Positions 1 through 11,577 of a DNA stretch of 64,000 nucleotides are shown here, one piece after another. The notes beneath the pieces are model-generated. The model was not told the DNA's origin and ran no database searches. It saw only the letters and a program-made list of their open reading frames with translations. The stretch is from contig BDGG01000010.1 in the NCBI GenBank assembly GCA_001949185.1, positions 753,773 through 817,772 of the forward strand, in the 5' to 3' direction. A program made the position numbers and the translations under genes. Every line of letters begins with the position of its first letter. Within the stretch, counting starts at the first letter, position 1. This stretch comes from Ramazzottius varieornatus (Eukaryota > Tardigrada > Eutardigrada > Parachela > Ramazzottiidae).

Positions 1-438
1 TCGCTGAACGGGACGACAGTCAAGGGCGAACTGAAGCTTGTGGACACCAAGAGGGAGAACTCGACTGGCTTGCTGATGGTGAACTTTGAGCTCGCGGAGG
101 TTGCCGAATGGTCGTTTGTGCTGGAGAACGATCTGGGCGAGCAGGTTGTTGTGGGCTATGAAGCGTCGAGCAGGCAATTGTACGTCGATCGGTCTTCTTC
201 GGGAAAACTGGACTTTGAAATCCAATTTGCTGATAAAATGAAAGCGCCGCGAATTTCTCAAGATGGCAGTATGGATGTCACGTTGCTGATCGACGTTGAA
301 TCTATTGAGATGTTTGCCCACGGTGGACTTACCTGCATGTTAGCCATATTTTTTGCTCAAAAACCTCTAAATTGCTTTAGTCTGAAAAGTAGCAATGTGG
401 GAACTTTACTGTTCGACAGCATCATATATCAAGCTTGA
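1..438 (+). CDS. GH32 family beta-fructosidase-like protein, C-terminal part (5' end outside window)
   Basis: The reading frame is open from the first base and ends at TGA 436-438, giving about 145 residues. It looks like the C-terminal beta-sandwich module of glycoside hydrolase family 32 (invertase, levanase, fructan beta-fructosidase). The typical elements appear in order: a strand ending in VGYEASSRQLYVDR, a Ser/Gly segment, then SIEMFAHGGLTCM followed by AIFF, which matches the family pattern 'VEIF..DG...M/ls..iFP'. The catalytic five-bladed propeller with its Asp/Glu residues would lie upstream of the window, so activity cannot be judged. Family members hydrolyse sucrose or fructans. 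No intron is visible in this part, unlike the neighbouring genes, but the sample is short. GH32 is rare in animals, and known cases are usually explained by transfer from bacteria; that origin is inference here. Confidence 0.72.
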   Translation, partial: SLNGTTVKGELKLVDTKRENSTGLLMVNFELAEVAEWSFVLENDLGEQVVVGYEASSRQLYVDRSSSGKLDFEIQFADKMKAPRISQDGSMDVTLLIDVESIEMFAHGGLTCMLAIFFAQKPLNCFSLKSSNVGTLLFDSIIYQA

Positions 439-1294
439 ATTCTGTTTGCCAAAGCTGAGGAATCCGGTAATTTAAATAATCTGTGATAAAAATACAAGTG
501 CGAATTTTTTGAGAGATCACAGATAAACTACTGTAGGTTGGTGAATGACAGTAAATTAAGAACCACCGATTACGAATTTGGACCGGACACATAGGAATCT
601 GGTCCATACGCCGCCTACAGTTCCACGGAGGAAACGGTGGGAACTGCTAAAGACTTAGCATCAAGATGCTTCTCCAGACCTGGAGGGCGTACGTAGCTGC
701 GGCGACCTACGGTAGGTATAGCGGAATGGAGAAAAGTGTCAGGTTGCGTACACACGTCGTTAAGTTAATCGTCGATACGGGCGCATGTCAAATCTGGAGC
801 CGTGGCGGCCAATGCAATCGACAGGCCGGTGCGAAAGAAAGTGATCCCCTCCCAAGAAGATCGATCATTCTTGTATACAAAGTGGCCGCTTGCATAGCCT
901 CTAATGCATCTTTGCTTTTTCCCTTCCCGCTGGCATCTTAGCCAGGCACCGGTAAGTTCTCGTTCCTAATGGATGCCGGCCGAGTAACAAAACCGTACAA
1001 GCTCGCTGCAAGTTCCCTCCGTGACTTTCGATGGAAACGGGGCGTACTCCTTTCGTGCTTAATTCGCACCGCCTTTTGACAACGAACTTGCAAGCTTTCC
1101 TTGCCCGTCAAGAGCCATTAAACTCCCTTCGGTTACTTCGTGATGGTGCTCGTTCTGACTAATTAGTCAATTACTGCTGGAGCTTGGACAGATCGCCTAT
1201 TTCGGGTGGATATGCACACTTCATCGGTCCCAATGGCGCTTTGTTTGACCACCGGCACCTAGTCGGATAAATAGTCTACTACCTAGGAATCAAA
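439..1294. other. Intergenic region, nothing recognised
   Basis: This holds the 3' flank of the GH32 gene and the 5' flank of the SLC6 gene. I see no conserved coding frame, RNA gene or clear repeat. A short open frame at 666-941 has no recognisable family and low-complexity ends. Confidence 0.5.
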
Positions 1295-4200
1295 ATGGTG
1301 TACCTTACCAAAACAGCCATTGGGTCTCCGGTGGAAGCCAATGGACCCAGGGATCTCACACAGCCGATTCGAGGAGAGGACGATGGTCAGTTTCAACAAT
1401 GTTCACGTTGGGCAAAACCTCTGTTGACATGCTTTTGTCGTTCTTCGAACTGTACAATACTCCTTGTTTCAGAATCGGAGAATGCGGTCACATTGATGGT
1501 TCCCCAAATAAACTATGCATCTGGTTCACTACTGACCGTCCCCGTGACGGTGGATCCTGCGAGGCGCGTCAGTCGGATCACGTTGGAAGACCGTGTAACA
1601 TGGGATAAAAAGATTGACTTCCTCCTCAGGTGACTTCCGCCCTTGCAACCTGTGGTTTTCACTGGGATAACCCTTACTTTTTGCTGACATTATGCCTGTA
1701 ATTTAGTGTCATCGGATTCTCTGTGGATTTATCTAATGTCTGGCGATTTCCCTACCTGTGCTACAAGAACGGCGGAGGTAAGTAAAAAACTGTCCTTGTG
1801 ACCTTTCGAAGTCTGTACTTCGTTCAAAAATAACGGAATTTCCCGCGGTTCTTTCTTTATCGCATCCTGAGACATCTTTGGCGTCTGTATCGTACACATA
1901 CTTACGTCGGTGATCATCCAGGTCTTTTTTTAGCTTTATCAAATTTCTAAATTTGCTTAGCTGCTGTAGAGCAGGTAACGGCAGGGCCACGCATGGTGGT
2001 CTCGGATTTCGATCTTTCGTCACCACACCGTGATACCAAGCATGCTCATGGAAAGTCTTTGTGTTTTTAGGCGCTTTCCTGGTGCCTTACATGATCTTTT
2101 TCATTCTGGGTACGTTGGACGCAATCCTTTTATCATGGTACTTCCGGCTGAAATGGGAAAAAACTTGAGACATCTGCATGTGTACAGGTGGTGTTCCGCT
2201 GTTTTATTTGGAGCTTGCTCTTGGGCAGTACAATCGCAAAGGAGCAGTAACATGCTGGGGACGCCTCGTACCTCTCTTTAAAGGTCAGCTCTGTTTCCAG
2301 TTTTTCCAATCAAACTGTCTCCCCTGGAACTTTACAGTAACAATGACTGTACATTTGTACCGTCTCCATGTTTCTTTTTTTTACATTTTCAGGTGTCGGA
2401 CTAGCAGTGGTGCTTGTGTCATTTTTCGTGGGTAAGCTTTCGATGATGAAACCATTCTTCCGCTGCTTTGTGTTTTGGGTAGTAATTTATGATACCCGTT
2501 TTACTCTGCAGATCTGTTTTACAATCAGATCTTAAGTTGGGCATTATACTTTTTCTTCGCATCGTTTGCACAAATCCTTCCATGGGCCACGTGCGGCAAC
2601 GAGTGGAACACGGACAGTTGTGTCGGGGCTTACGACGAGATTACCGACACTCAAGAACTGAGCCAGATACTGCACTGCAAATCCTCCCCCAGTTCATCTC
2701 AAAACTATGTAATTTCCAACGTCACCATCGAGACTGTTCAACAGATCTCCACGTGCTTACGGAATGCCGTGGGATTCTCGAACGCAACAAATGTGACCGT
2801 AACCATCGCGGACGTCGCATCCGCCTGCGCGACCTTGGACCAAAACGTTACGACAGCCCATTGCAAGTCATCTGCCGAAGAGTACTTCTAGTAAGTCTTT
2901 CCTGCACTCTCGCAAGGTCTAACTTAATGGCAATTATCCGTAACATCGGACTCGCTTGTTTGCAGTCGGTCCGTTCTACAATTACACAAAAGCCCAGGGT
3001 TAGAGGACCTCGGCGAAATTCTATGGCCCAATACCCTTTGCTTGTTGGCCATCTACATCATTTGCTACTTCAGCCTGTGGAAAGGCGTACTATCCTCCGG
3101 AAAGGTAGGAAAATGAAATTTACAACATATATCTGATGTCGATATTCAGAAAAAAACTTTCGTAAGTTTAGCCGGAAGCAATCGCTCTGCAGGACGTTTT
3201 AGCGATTCAGGTGCCTAGGAATACCATATCGCACACGAGAATGGACTAAAACATCGAATGGATTCGACATTAAACTGTTAGGTTGTGGAAACGATTAACA
3301 GAAACTACGGTCATTCATAATAGTTCAACTTTTTCTACAGTCAAGGACGTCCGGTTTTCCAGTACGAGTAGAGTTTTGGCTGTGGAATTACGTGAGGAGC
3401 GATTATTGCTGTAGATGGAGCGGAAGGCCCATGCGTCAAGCATATGGCGTAATCGCTGGTCGTGATTGACACCTAGGACTGTAATTTGGGTGCTCTACAT
3501 CAAAAAGCCATCCAAAGTGAAAAGAGTCCTCAGCAGTAGGTTCCCGATAATAGCCAGATCATGATGCGTGTCTGGATAGGTGAAAGTTGTAAGTGAACGC
3601 CCCACTTATTCAGCCTCAAAAAACCCAGCTTGATCACTCTCACTTCCTTCCAACATCTTGCCGGTTACAAGACGTTCCGTGCGAGCCCAAAAAAGAAAAA
3701 CTTTCGGATATGGTCGATGCAGTAAAGCACATGTTTGCTTTGTGCTCGTTGTGATTGGGCGTGCATCCATCGATCGGCTTCCGATATCGCTTTTGAACCT
3801 GTAAAAATAATACTGAACTAACAAAAGAGTTGTCTAATTGATTAAATGAGTAAACAGAATATGTCTTACCATCAAGTGCGTCTTCCATTTTAGGTCGTCT
3901 GGTTTACCGCCATATTTCCCTACATCGGTCTGCTGGCCCTCCTGATCCGCGGCGTGACACTTCCTGGTTCGTCGGATGGCATCGCGTACTACCTTACGCC
4001 TGACTTCAGCAAACTATCGAGCTCACAGGTACATCGCAGACTTAGGCCACCTGGACCCTTGATACCCAGAAAGGCGGACTTTTTTTAGGTATGGATCGAT
4101 GCAGCAACACAGGTGTTCTTCTCTTTGGGACCCGGATTTGGGGTATGTTGTCAGCCAGAACGTTTTGCGTAACTTGGTGTCGAAAATCGTAGCACAATCG

Positions 4201-5642
4201 TAGAGATGTGACCAAAGCGGATTCTGCACATTTGCTTTGTTTCAAGGTGCTTCTGGCATTTGCATCCTACAACAAATTCAACAACAATGTCTACTAGTAA
4301 GAACAATACACAATGTTTTTCGTTCTCGGTCCGCGGTACAATCTAACGACGCCTTGTTTTAGTGACGCGCTTCTCACGAGTTCGATCAACCTTCTCACAT
4401 CGTTCCTTTCCGGACTGGTCATATTCAGCGTCCTAGGGTAGAAAAGACTGCGATGACCCATGGAATCAAGTTGCATGTAGTTGCATATATCTCTGCTGTG
4501 CAGGTACATGGCTTGGAAGGTGAAAAAGAACGTGGCCGATGTTGCTCGCGAAGGTCCCGGCTTGGTCTTCGTGGTCTATCCGGAAGCCCTGGCCACCATG
4601 CCGGGATCCACCTTCTGGTCCATCTTCTTCTTCCTCATGCTACTTACAATTGGCCTGGACAGCTCGTTTGCTGGATCCGAAGCGGTTATCACGGGAGTCA
4701 GTGATGAGGTACCGCTCTTCGAGAAGCACCGGGAGATTTTCGTCGGCTGCCTCTTCTCGTTTTACTTCTTCGCGGCCGGGCTGGTGACCTGTACTCAGGT
4801 AAGAGCCGTCAGTTGTCCCGTCTTGCTTCTGGTTTGAACTAGCGGTTCATTTCCAGGGTGGGTTCTATATTGTGCAATTGCTGGACACATACGCCGCTAG
4901 TTACTCATTGATGCTGGCGGTGTTTCTCGAATGCATCGCCGTTTCCTGGATCTATGGTGAATTTGCAACAACCAGATACACCAGCCTCTCCACAGAAAGA
5001 TTTTCACAGTGGCATGCCCATCAACCCAGTGATTGTTGTAGGTCAGAAACGAATTTGCCAGGATATTCAGGAGATGCTGGGCTTCATTCCAGGTCTCTTC
5101 TGGAGAGTATGCTGGCGTTGGGTATCGCCGGCGGCAGTCCTTGTGAGTCTGATGTCTAGATATCTTTGTGAAAAAGCCGATACTTTGTCGTTGGAACATT
5201 AGCTTCGATATTGAAGCTTGCTTCTTTCTTGGGAAGAAATATGGAGGTTGAACCGTACTGCAAGCCTGGGTAACCTTTGTGTTCTTCTTTTTGCAGTTCA
5301 TCATAGTCTACGGACTGGCGACCTATTCTCCTCTGGAAGTCAACGAGTATCAGTATCCCACATGGGCTAATGCAATTGGATGGAGCATTGCCGCTTCTTC
5401 CATGTTGTGCATGCCGCTCACTGCCATTTACAAGATTATCCGAACTCCTGGAACCTTTCTTCAGGTAAGACAAGTTGAGAATCCAACCTATGTCAATCAT
5501 TTCGACTAATCATTTCGGCTTGTTCACGCAGCGCATCAAGATTCTGACCACGCCCTATCGGGATACCAAAGCCGAGAAGAGGAGACAAGAGCTTTTGCTG
5601 GAAGAATCACAAAAGATGAACCGCAACGGAATTCACACCTGA
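1295..5642 (+). CDS. SLC6 family Na+/Cl- dependent monoamine-type neurotransmitter transporter
   Basis: Seventeen exons sum to 2100 nt (699 residues): 1295-1385, 1473-1629, 1707-1777, 2071-2109, 2188-2283, 2393-2431, 2512-2890, 2966-3104, 3894-4028, 4089-4142, 4247-4296, 4363-4437, 4504-4798, 4857-4956, 5042-5142, 5297-5464, 5532-5642. TM1 reads [21 protein letters not shown]; its Asp sits where serotonin and dopamine transporters have the amine-binding Asp. TM2 has [13 protein letters not shown]6 has [21 protein letters not shown] and TM8 has [10 protein letters not shown], which carry the sodium and chloride ligands in the family. The large second extracellular loop, in exon 2512-2890, has several Asn-X-Thr sequons and two cysteines near its start. 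The protein would sit in the plasma membrane and take up an amine transmitter. Which amine cannot be told from sequence alone. The first intron (1386-1472) is a multiple of three, so read-through is the alternative model. Confidence 0.92.
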
Positions 5643-6473
5643 TAGTCAATAGCCCCGTCACTGTACACGTGGTTCCCGAATTGTGTAATATTGTAAGGTC
5701 GGTGATGTTCTGTACATATCTAACGTGTACCCGAAGAGTTTTATGGACATACTTACAATTATAATCTCAGTTTCCAGAGCCATTAATTTCAATTCTATCA
5801 CGTATTACCGGCTGAGTATTCTATCATATCCGATATTTAGCGGAACCGGTTCTCGCAAGCCTTACGGGTTTCCGGCGTCCCCTCGGGCTTGGTTTAATAT
5901 CTCTTGTGAAACACAGTCTAGTAAATGCGTCACAGTGCAGTGCCGGATAGAAAAAAACGCGATGACTTTATCATAATCAGGAAGGTTCACAACAGTTATA
6001 CACGCGTACTGGTAAATATTGTTTTGCGTGTACATGCATTGCGTCGAGTTAGTCCAAGACCTTAGTCGAGTTATTCAACTACTAACTTAGGTTATGCTCC
6101 GGGTACTATACCATGAAACCTCGATAGTTATCATTGTTGACACAACCGATTCACTTTTGGGTTGACAATTGAGTGTCATCTTTAAGCTCTGGTGTCATCT
6201 TCATGTTCACATCAAAGCTTTCAGGCTTACTGTTTTCATTTCCTGGTATTAGAGCATCTCGAGTTTCGTTGACTTCACCCATGTTATACGTCGTTTGAAA
6301 TCACACCATAAACATTCACTAGAATTCACGGATCGCATACTGCTGTGGGCTGTTGACCATTTTTGAGTCCGAACGTTAGATTTCGCCGTCAGCGACTGCT
6401 CTTCTGGAACATCGGAGAACAGCAGTTCCCTAAGTGGGAATCTTGCGTCTTTGTACCGCAAGAGATCAGCGAG
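5643..6473. other. Intergenic region, nothing recognised
   Basis: AT-rich flank between the transporter stop and the next start. No convincing coding frame, RNA or repeat was found. Confidence 0.5.
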
Positions 6474-7134
6474 ATGGCTGTGAGTTACTGGTTTATATTC
6501 TCAGCGACCTTGTGTCTCTGCCTTTCCTTTCCCTTTGGTACCAGATCTGCTCCCGCTGCTCCAGCACCTCTTCCGGCTGCGTCGAACAGCTCAAACGCGG
6601 ATGTGACGATAAATCCGCCTTCGGTACCGGTTCAGCCAAACAGCGGAACCACTGTGTCACCTGAAACCTTTGAACGCATCACAAGTAACATGGCAGGAGG
6701 AGTGGATACTATTCGGGTACATAAATGCTAAAAGGTGTAGGCATAATGCAGATGCAGATGCGAGAATTGAATATTGTATTAATATCACTAATACCCGCGA
6801 AATACTTCCTGCTCTGTATGAGGCTGCGTATGTCTGAATGATTTGGCAATTGGTCGGTTTTCTGCAAAGCTTCTACTGTCTGCAGGATGCGATTATCGGG
6901 CTTGTAGCCTTCCTGATCGGCGGAGCCAAGTTCGCAGTCGACAAAGGAGTTCAGAATGTCGCGGACGTTGCCCAGCGCGTGGAGAACAAGACAATCGCGG
7001 TAAAGAACAACGTGCGCAACGCAGGAGGAGCACTTGCAAATACTTGGGGGAACGCTCTCCGGAAAACGGGAGCCATCACTGGACAACTCGTTGGCGGAAC
7101 CCTCCATACCGACCCGCAAAATAACCAACAATGA
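6474..7134 (+). CDS. Small secreted protein of unknown function
   Basis: Two exons (6474-6716 and 6886-7134) sum to 492 nt, 163 residues, joined in phase 0 across a GT-AG intron. Residues 1-25 form a typical signal peptide: short N-region, then a hydrophobic core rich in Leu, Phe and Cys. Residues 26-80 are a low-complexity Ala/Pro/Ser/Thr stretch with potential N-glycosylation at NSS. The second exon starts with a hydrophobic, glycine-containing helix (DAIIGLVAFLIGGAKFAV) followed by an amphipathic segment rich in Val, Asn and Ala that includes an NKT sequon. I do not recognise a family. The layout (signal peptide, linker, amphipathic helix) would suit a secreted or membrane-active peptide precursor, which is inference only. 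Confidence 0.6.
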
Positions 7135-7422
7135 CTTTTATAATTGCCGGAAAACCGCGGACAACGTCGTCCCAGAAATTTGTGCATTTCAGTTTTCAAT
7201 GTGCTTTACATACTAGAATAATCTAAGTCCGAAGCCGATTGTCAGTCCAGCACGATGACAAGAATGCATCACAAAAATCTGAATGTTGTGATCATGTTGT
7301 AAGAATTAATGAAAATTAATTCGTAAAAGCTGCTTCGAAGGAAAACATGCGACAAATGTATGCATTACTATCTAAGGAACATAGCTATAAGTAAAGGAAC
7401 AGCATAACAGAGCTTCGCAGTA

Positions 7423-8819
7423 CTATCGAAGACGAAAGTCTTCCAGCTTTGTCTGTTTCGTTCCATCAGTGACCACCCCTTCTTTGATTCTTTCAAACAG
7501 CGGGTAACTCTCATCGTGTACATGGAAGTTGGTTCCTTCCCGACACTGTCCAATCATCTCCATGCCATAGTCATTCAGCCGAAAGAACCCTATATCGTTA
7601 AACTTCGGAGCTAACACAATGGCGATAGCTTCCGGTAACATGATCTGATAGCCGTGTTGCATATGCATATCCACGCTGGACAAGAAAGCGGTCTGAGATG
7701 GATGCGTATGTATCCACCCTAACTGAATCAGGTTTTCTGAAATTGCCAACTCGGCCGCGGCACCTTCGTCCAAGTCCTCACAGTAAGAATCTGTGCCTTT
7801 CTGTTTGGGTATGATAACGTGTGTGACTATGTAAGCGCCTTGGTCGCGAACGCCCCACAGGTTCCCGCAGGTTTCGATGTTCTTCTGACTGGTGTTCTCG
7901 CTGGCGGCTGCCCCGAACCGGTCGACCAAGTCGCTGGGTACACGGACTTCGCGTAAGGCATCGCTGGGGAGGCGGCTGCGAGGCTTGTTGCGACGATCGA
8001 CAAGCGGTAGAGCTTGAGGACCCAGGCCACCTGAAAAGGAGTTCGCGAAGGCCTCGTCTGGAGAGACTGGATCGCTCTGGACTTTCGGCCAAGAGACGCC
8101 AGGTGACTCAAAGTACGGTGCGGAAGGTCCGTTGTGCTCGTTCAAGGTATTGATTCGATGGAGCAAGTCATCCAGGTTGGCGGAACCAGAGGCATTCGAC
8201 CGCGGATCGTTCTGCAAAGAATACACAGGCATCACGTCCGGTTATAAATCAACAATCAATCGAGGTCCGAAGGACAGCTAGTTATTCGAGGTACAATGGT
8301 ACAGTAACGGTTACGTTCGGTACCACGAACACATAACGTCACAGCGTGCCTACAAAGCCGAACACTGCAGCCAGCATTTCAATCCGTGAAATGACGTCAC
8401 GCGCGAACAGTCTCTGAGACCACGATTTCGTTTGGCTCTCATACCTGGGCCAGTTCCGCTTCCTCTGCTCGGACGATTTGTTCGAACTCTTCCAGGACCT
8501 TTGGTTTCAGCTGTCCCCCGAGATCCAGTGCTTTCACCCACAGAGCTTTGGTTGGCTTTCTCAAATCCTCAGGAACATTGTCGTAGAAGGGATGCTTTGG
8601 TAGGCGCGTCACGTAGATGTCCAGGAATCGCATGATCAGCATGTAGGCTTTCTGTAAGTTCCCGTGAGCAGCTTCGTACTTCGCTGTCTCATACAGCTGC
8701 TTGCTGGATATAAAATAGCGTCGAAGATTTTCGTTCTTGTGGTCCACATGGATGGATTCTGCAACGTCCGTCAGATCTTTCAACCGTTCTTTCGCGGTCC
8801 GGACGTTTGTCCGGGCCAT
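7423..8819 (-). CDS. STAMBP: AMSH/STAMBP-type K63-specific deubiquitinase (USP8-dimer/MIT plus JAMM)
   Basis: Two exons on the minus strand (8445-8819, then 7423-8211) join in phase 0 to give 387 residues. Residues 1-125 match the USP8-dimer/MIT-like N-terminus that binds ESCRT-III tails. Residues 194-202 read PLVDRRNKP, a perfect fit to the STAM SH3-binding consensus Px(V/I)(D/N)RxxKP. The C-terminal JAMM metalloprotease core has catalytic Glu238 in NIETCG and the zinc motif WIHTHPSQTAFLSSVD, with His293, His295 and Asp306. The family cleaves K63-linked ubiquitin chains from cargo at endosomes. The chosen ATG begins the conserved helix; the frame remains open further upstream, so a longer N-terminus is possible. 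The left arm of the transposon starts about 300 bp upstream, probably within the promoter region. Confidence 0.9.
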
Positions 8820-9117
8820 CCTTCGGCAGCGGCGAGCTGTCCCGTCTTTTTCCTGGTTTCCCAGTCTGCCTCCAAATTCCTGCACGGACAGAAGAGATTT
8901 AGGAGAGACAAAAGTTATAGTTTTGTCACTTTTGTGCTCATCGGATGACGCATTCCTGCTAAGTACTGTTAACGACGTGATTGTAGCTGTTTGCTTTGAT
9001 TGATATGGGAAGGCACATTGGTAATCATGCTGCAGCAATGTGCTGTCTGGCTTGTGGTGTGGAACAATCAAAGACAAATCAGGACTAGAGAGCCAGGCGA
9101 ACACAGTTGGCTCACAT

Positions 9118-9283
9118 CTGACGAGGGGATTTAGCCAATGCTCCAGTCTTATTTCACGAACTGAAACGACAGAGAAGTAGAGGAGAGTTTTCTCTATGGA
9201 CTGGGATAGACCAGGCCGGCAGGAAAAAAATCCTGGAAGACACAACAGGAAGCGGAAGTGACGTCAAAATCTGGGCGGAACAT
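9118..9283 (+). repeat. Left inverted arm of the pogo-like element
   Basis: About 166 bp, reverse complement of 11015-11179. It starts ACGAGGGGATTTAGCC and ends GGGCGGAACAT. Confidence 0.85.
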
Positions 9284-9441
9284 CGGCATCAGTCAAGTAA
9301 TTTGATTGTGTGCTGGTTGATTCGCTATTTGATTGGTCTATAACACTATATGGGTAGAAGAGCAGCTGATCACTACAGTTTTGATTGTTGTGTCAAACTT
9401 CGTTCTCTTTTCTCGTTTTCTCTCCTCCAGTTATCGCAGAC

Positions 9442-10933
9442 ATGGATTCTATTAACCCCTTGAACATCCTAAAGCTTTTGGAGATGGACTATGAACAGGA
9501 TTTTCAACCCAACGACTCTCCAAGTGACCATGACAAGTTGCTCAAGGCACTCATCAAAGGTATGGTAGGTTTGTTGATAAGGTATACACTTGAAGCCTAT
9601 CCGAATCTATCGTTCGCTTGCAGACTTCCTGGATATTCACATCAACCAAGCTGGAAGTCCGATCTTGGCCATCGAGGACGATCTTCAGTACGAGCTACAG
9701 ATCAGTATGCCGACGTTCGAAGAGTTGAAAAGTCTGTCGCAGAAAACAACCTGTTGACTGGACATCGCGAAGCTGATTTTGAGCCAACCCCAAACGATGG
9801 CCTTCGAGAACCTGTCTCAAGCGCAACTGAACCTTCTTCGCATGAGCTTTTTATGCAAGGAATTCCCAATCCAGAAGTGCCGTCGAGCCAAGCAGCTGAT
9901 CTCGACTACAAGAAACGCGTCGTACGATTCTGAAATAATGCCATCACAAAGAAGCGACGTAGTCTGTCAAGTGTTCAAGTCTTATTCAAGAAAGTTACCA
10001 GTGTGCATCAGCTCAATGAACTACGGTATCTGCGACCGCAAAATCACCAAGTTCGTGACAGAGAAGCATCTGCAGGAAGAACCAGATAGAAAGAAAAGTG
10101 CCGACGAATGCGTCGCTCTCGTCAGATCAAGGATTCAAGCATATAGACTGGACTGCCTCTGGAACGCTGATTGGTCTAGACTCGAATACGAGATGAGGCC
10201 AGGTCGGACTTTGGATTTGGTGGGCGCAAAGCACGTTCTTGCTCTCACTCGGTCTGAGAATTCCATGACTCACAGTTACACTGTGATGATGTGTGTCTCA
10301 CCAGGTGCTCGAAAGTATCTTTCCGTTCTTTTCATTACACTGCAGAAAGATAAAGGTGTCTTCGGGCCGATCGTGAAAAGAACGATGTTTAGATCGAGCA
10401 ACCTTCACGTTACCGCATCAACATCCGGCAAAATGACAAAAGAGCTTTTCGTCGAATGGTGCGAAAAGGTCTTCTTCCCACAAATGGACGGACATTGCTT
10501 GTTCCTGGAAGATTCTTGGCCGACGTTTGCCGATCAAGAAGCTGTAGAGGAAGTCAAGCCAGAGGAACTGGAGTACGAGATGATCATGATTCCTCCTAAA
10601 GTCACCGGCCAGATCCAGCCTCTAGATGTGGTGTGTTTTCGAATGTACAAAGGATACTTTCGAAAGGTGTCAAACTGGCTATTTCTGAACGATCAACCTG
10701 TACAGGTTCACCATCGGGACGTTATTCTCAAGCTGCATTCGCTGATCTATCAGCAGTTCATTTCTCGTAGGTTTGAAAATCTCATCGCACAAGCTTGGCA
10801 TTTGTCTGGATATATTGACAGGTCCTACAAGTACGTAAATCCTGCGGAATTTTGTTTCGATAGAGTAGTTGGTCCTTGTGAGCGTGTCCTTGTGAGCGTG
10901 TCGCTCGTTGCTGTTGAAGTGTGGCTGGTGTAA
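9442..10933 (+). pseudogene. Pogo-like DDE_1 transposase with one in-frame stop
   Basis: A first exon from ATG 9442 to 9559 joins across a short intron (9560-9623) to the main frame. That frame meets TGA at 9755-9757, then stays open to 10933. The DDE_1 catalytic core is recognisable. The first acidic residue is in WNADWSRLEYE, followed by a GRTL..GAKHV strand. The second is in CLFLEDSW, and the third in GQIQPLDVVCFRMYKGYFRK. All three aspartates are kept, so only the single TGA argues against activity. If an unseen small intron removes the TGA, the gene could be intact. Confidence 0.65.
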
Positions 10934-11014
10934 GGCTCCATTGTGCTTCCATCGTTTTTACGAGAGATATCATTTCTGTAAGACTTATGTTCCTTGATGG
11001 TCTCTATTTTTACC

Positions 11015-11179
11015 ATGTTCCGCCCAGATTCTGACGTCACTTCCGCTTCCTGTTGTGTCTTCCAGGATTTTTTTCTGCCGGCCTGGTCTATCCCAGTCGA
11101 TAGAGAAAACTCTCCTCTACTTCTCTGTCGTTTCAGTTCGTGAAATAAGACTGGAGCATTGGCTAAATCCCCTCGTGAG
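11015..11179 (-). repeat. Right inverted arm of the pogo-like element
   Basis: Reverse complement of the left arm at 9118-9283. The inner edge is at the ATGTTCCGCCCAG boundary. Confidence 0.85.
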
Positions 11180-11577
11180 TCACAGTCTGTCCCGTTAATC
11201 CCGTACCTCGCTGTCTGGTCGCGCTCGTGGTCACAGAAAAAGCCCGTAGAAATCATCCAGGGTCCAATTATGCTGCAGCCGATTCTTCAGCCTTTCAAAC
11301 TCAAAGGAACCCGTATCAAAGGTACCGAGGGAACAGATAAGCGGTCGGCCTCACTCCAGAGGGCTTTGCTCATCCATTTGAGCCAATTTTGGCATTCTAC
11401 TTCTGCAGTTCTGCCTCATTTTCGCTTTCGCAAGGGTTTGTTCCTTTACCCAGTTTCGCTCTTTCCAATTTCTTGATGGACTGCTCGATGAAAATCTGTG
11501 TTTGACATTCCCGCTTACAAATGGATCCTTTTCTTGCTGAGCCACAACGATAGGTGATTTTCTGCATCGACTTCAAA
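11180..11577. other. Intergenic region upstream of Axin
   Basis: About 400 bp between the transposon arm and the Axin ATG. No coding frame or repeat stands out. It probably contains the Axin promoter and 5' UTR. Confidence 0.5.

Larger units (their letters stand above)
9118..11179. mobile_element. Pogo-like (Tc1/mariner superfamily, DDE_1) DNA transposon with long inverted arms
   Basis: Two near-identical arms in opposite orientation, 9118-9283 and 11015-11179, flank a transposase gene. The arms differ by only a few substitutions and a one-base indel in an A run, so the copy looks young. I could not find a clear TA target duplication at the outer ends, so the true termini may lie elsewhere. 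Arms of about 165 bp are long for pogo elements, which usually have short ends. Confidence 0.7.

Noticed and set aside
940-1260. Possible rRNA-like stretch
   Set aside because: Short phrases looked rRNA-like, but no conserved rRNA core or continuous match could be recognised.
8820-9245. Upstream open extension of the AMSH frame
   Set aside because: Reads into the transposon arm and lacks family similarity; the conserved start is at 8819.
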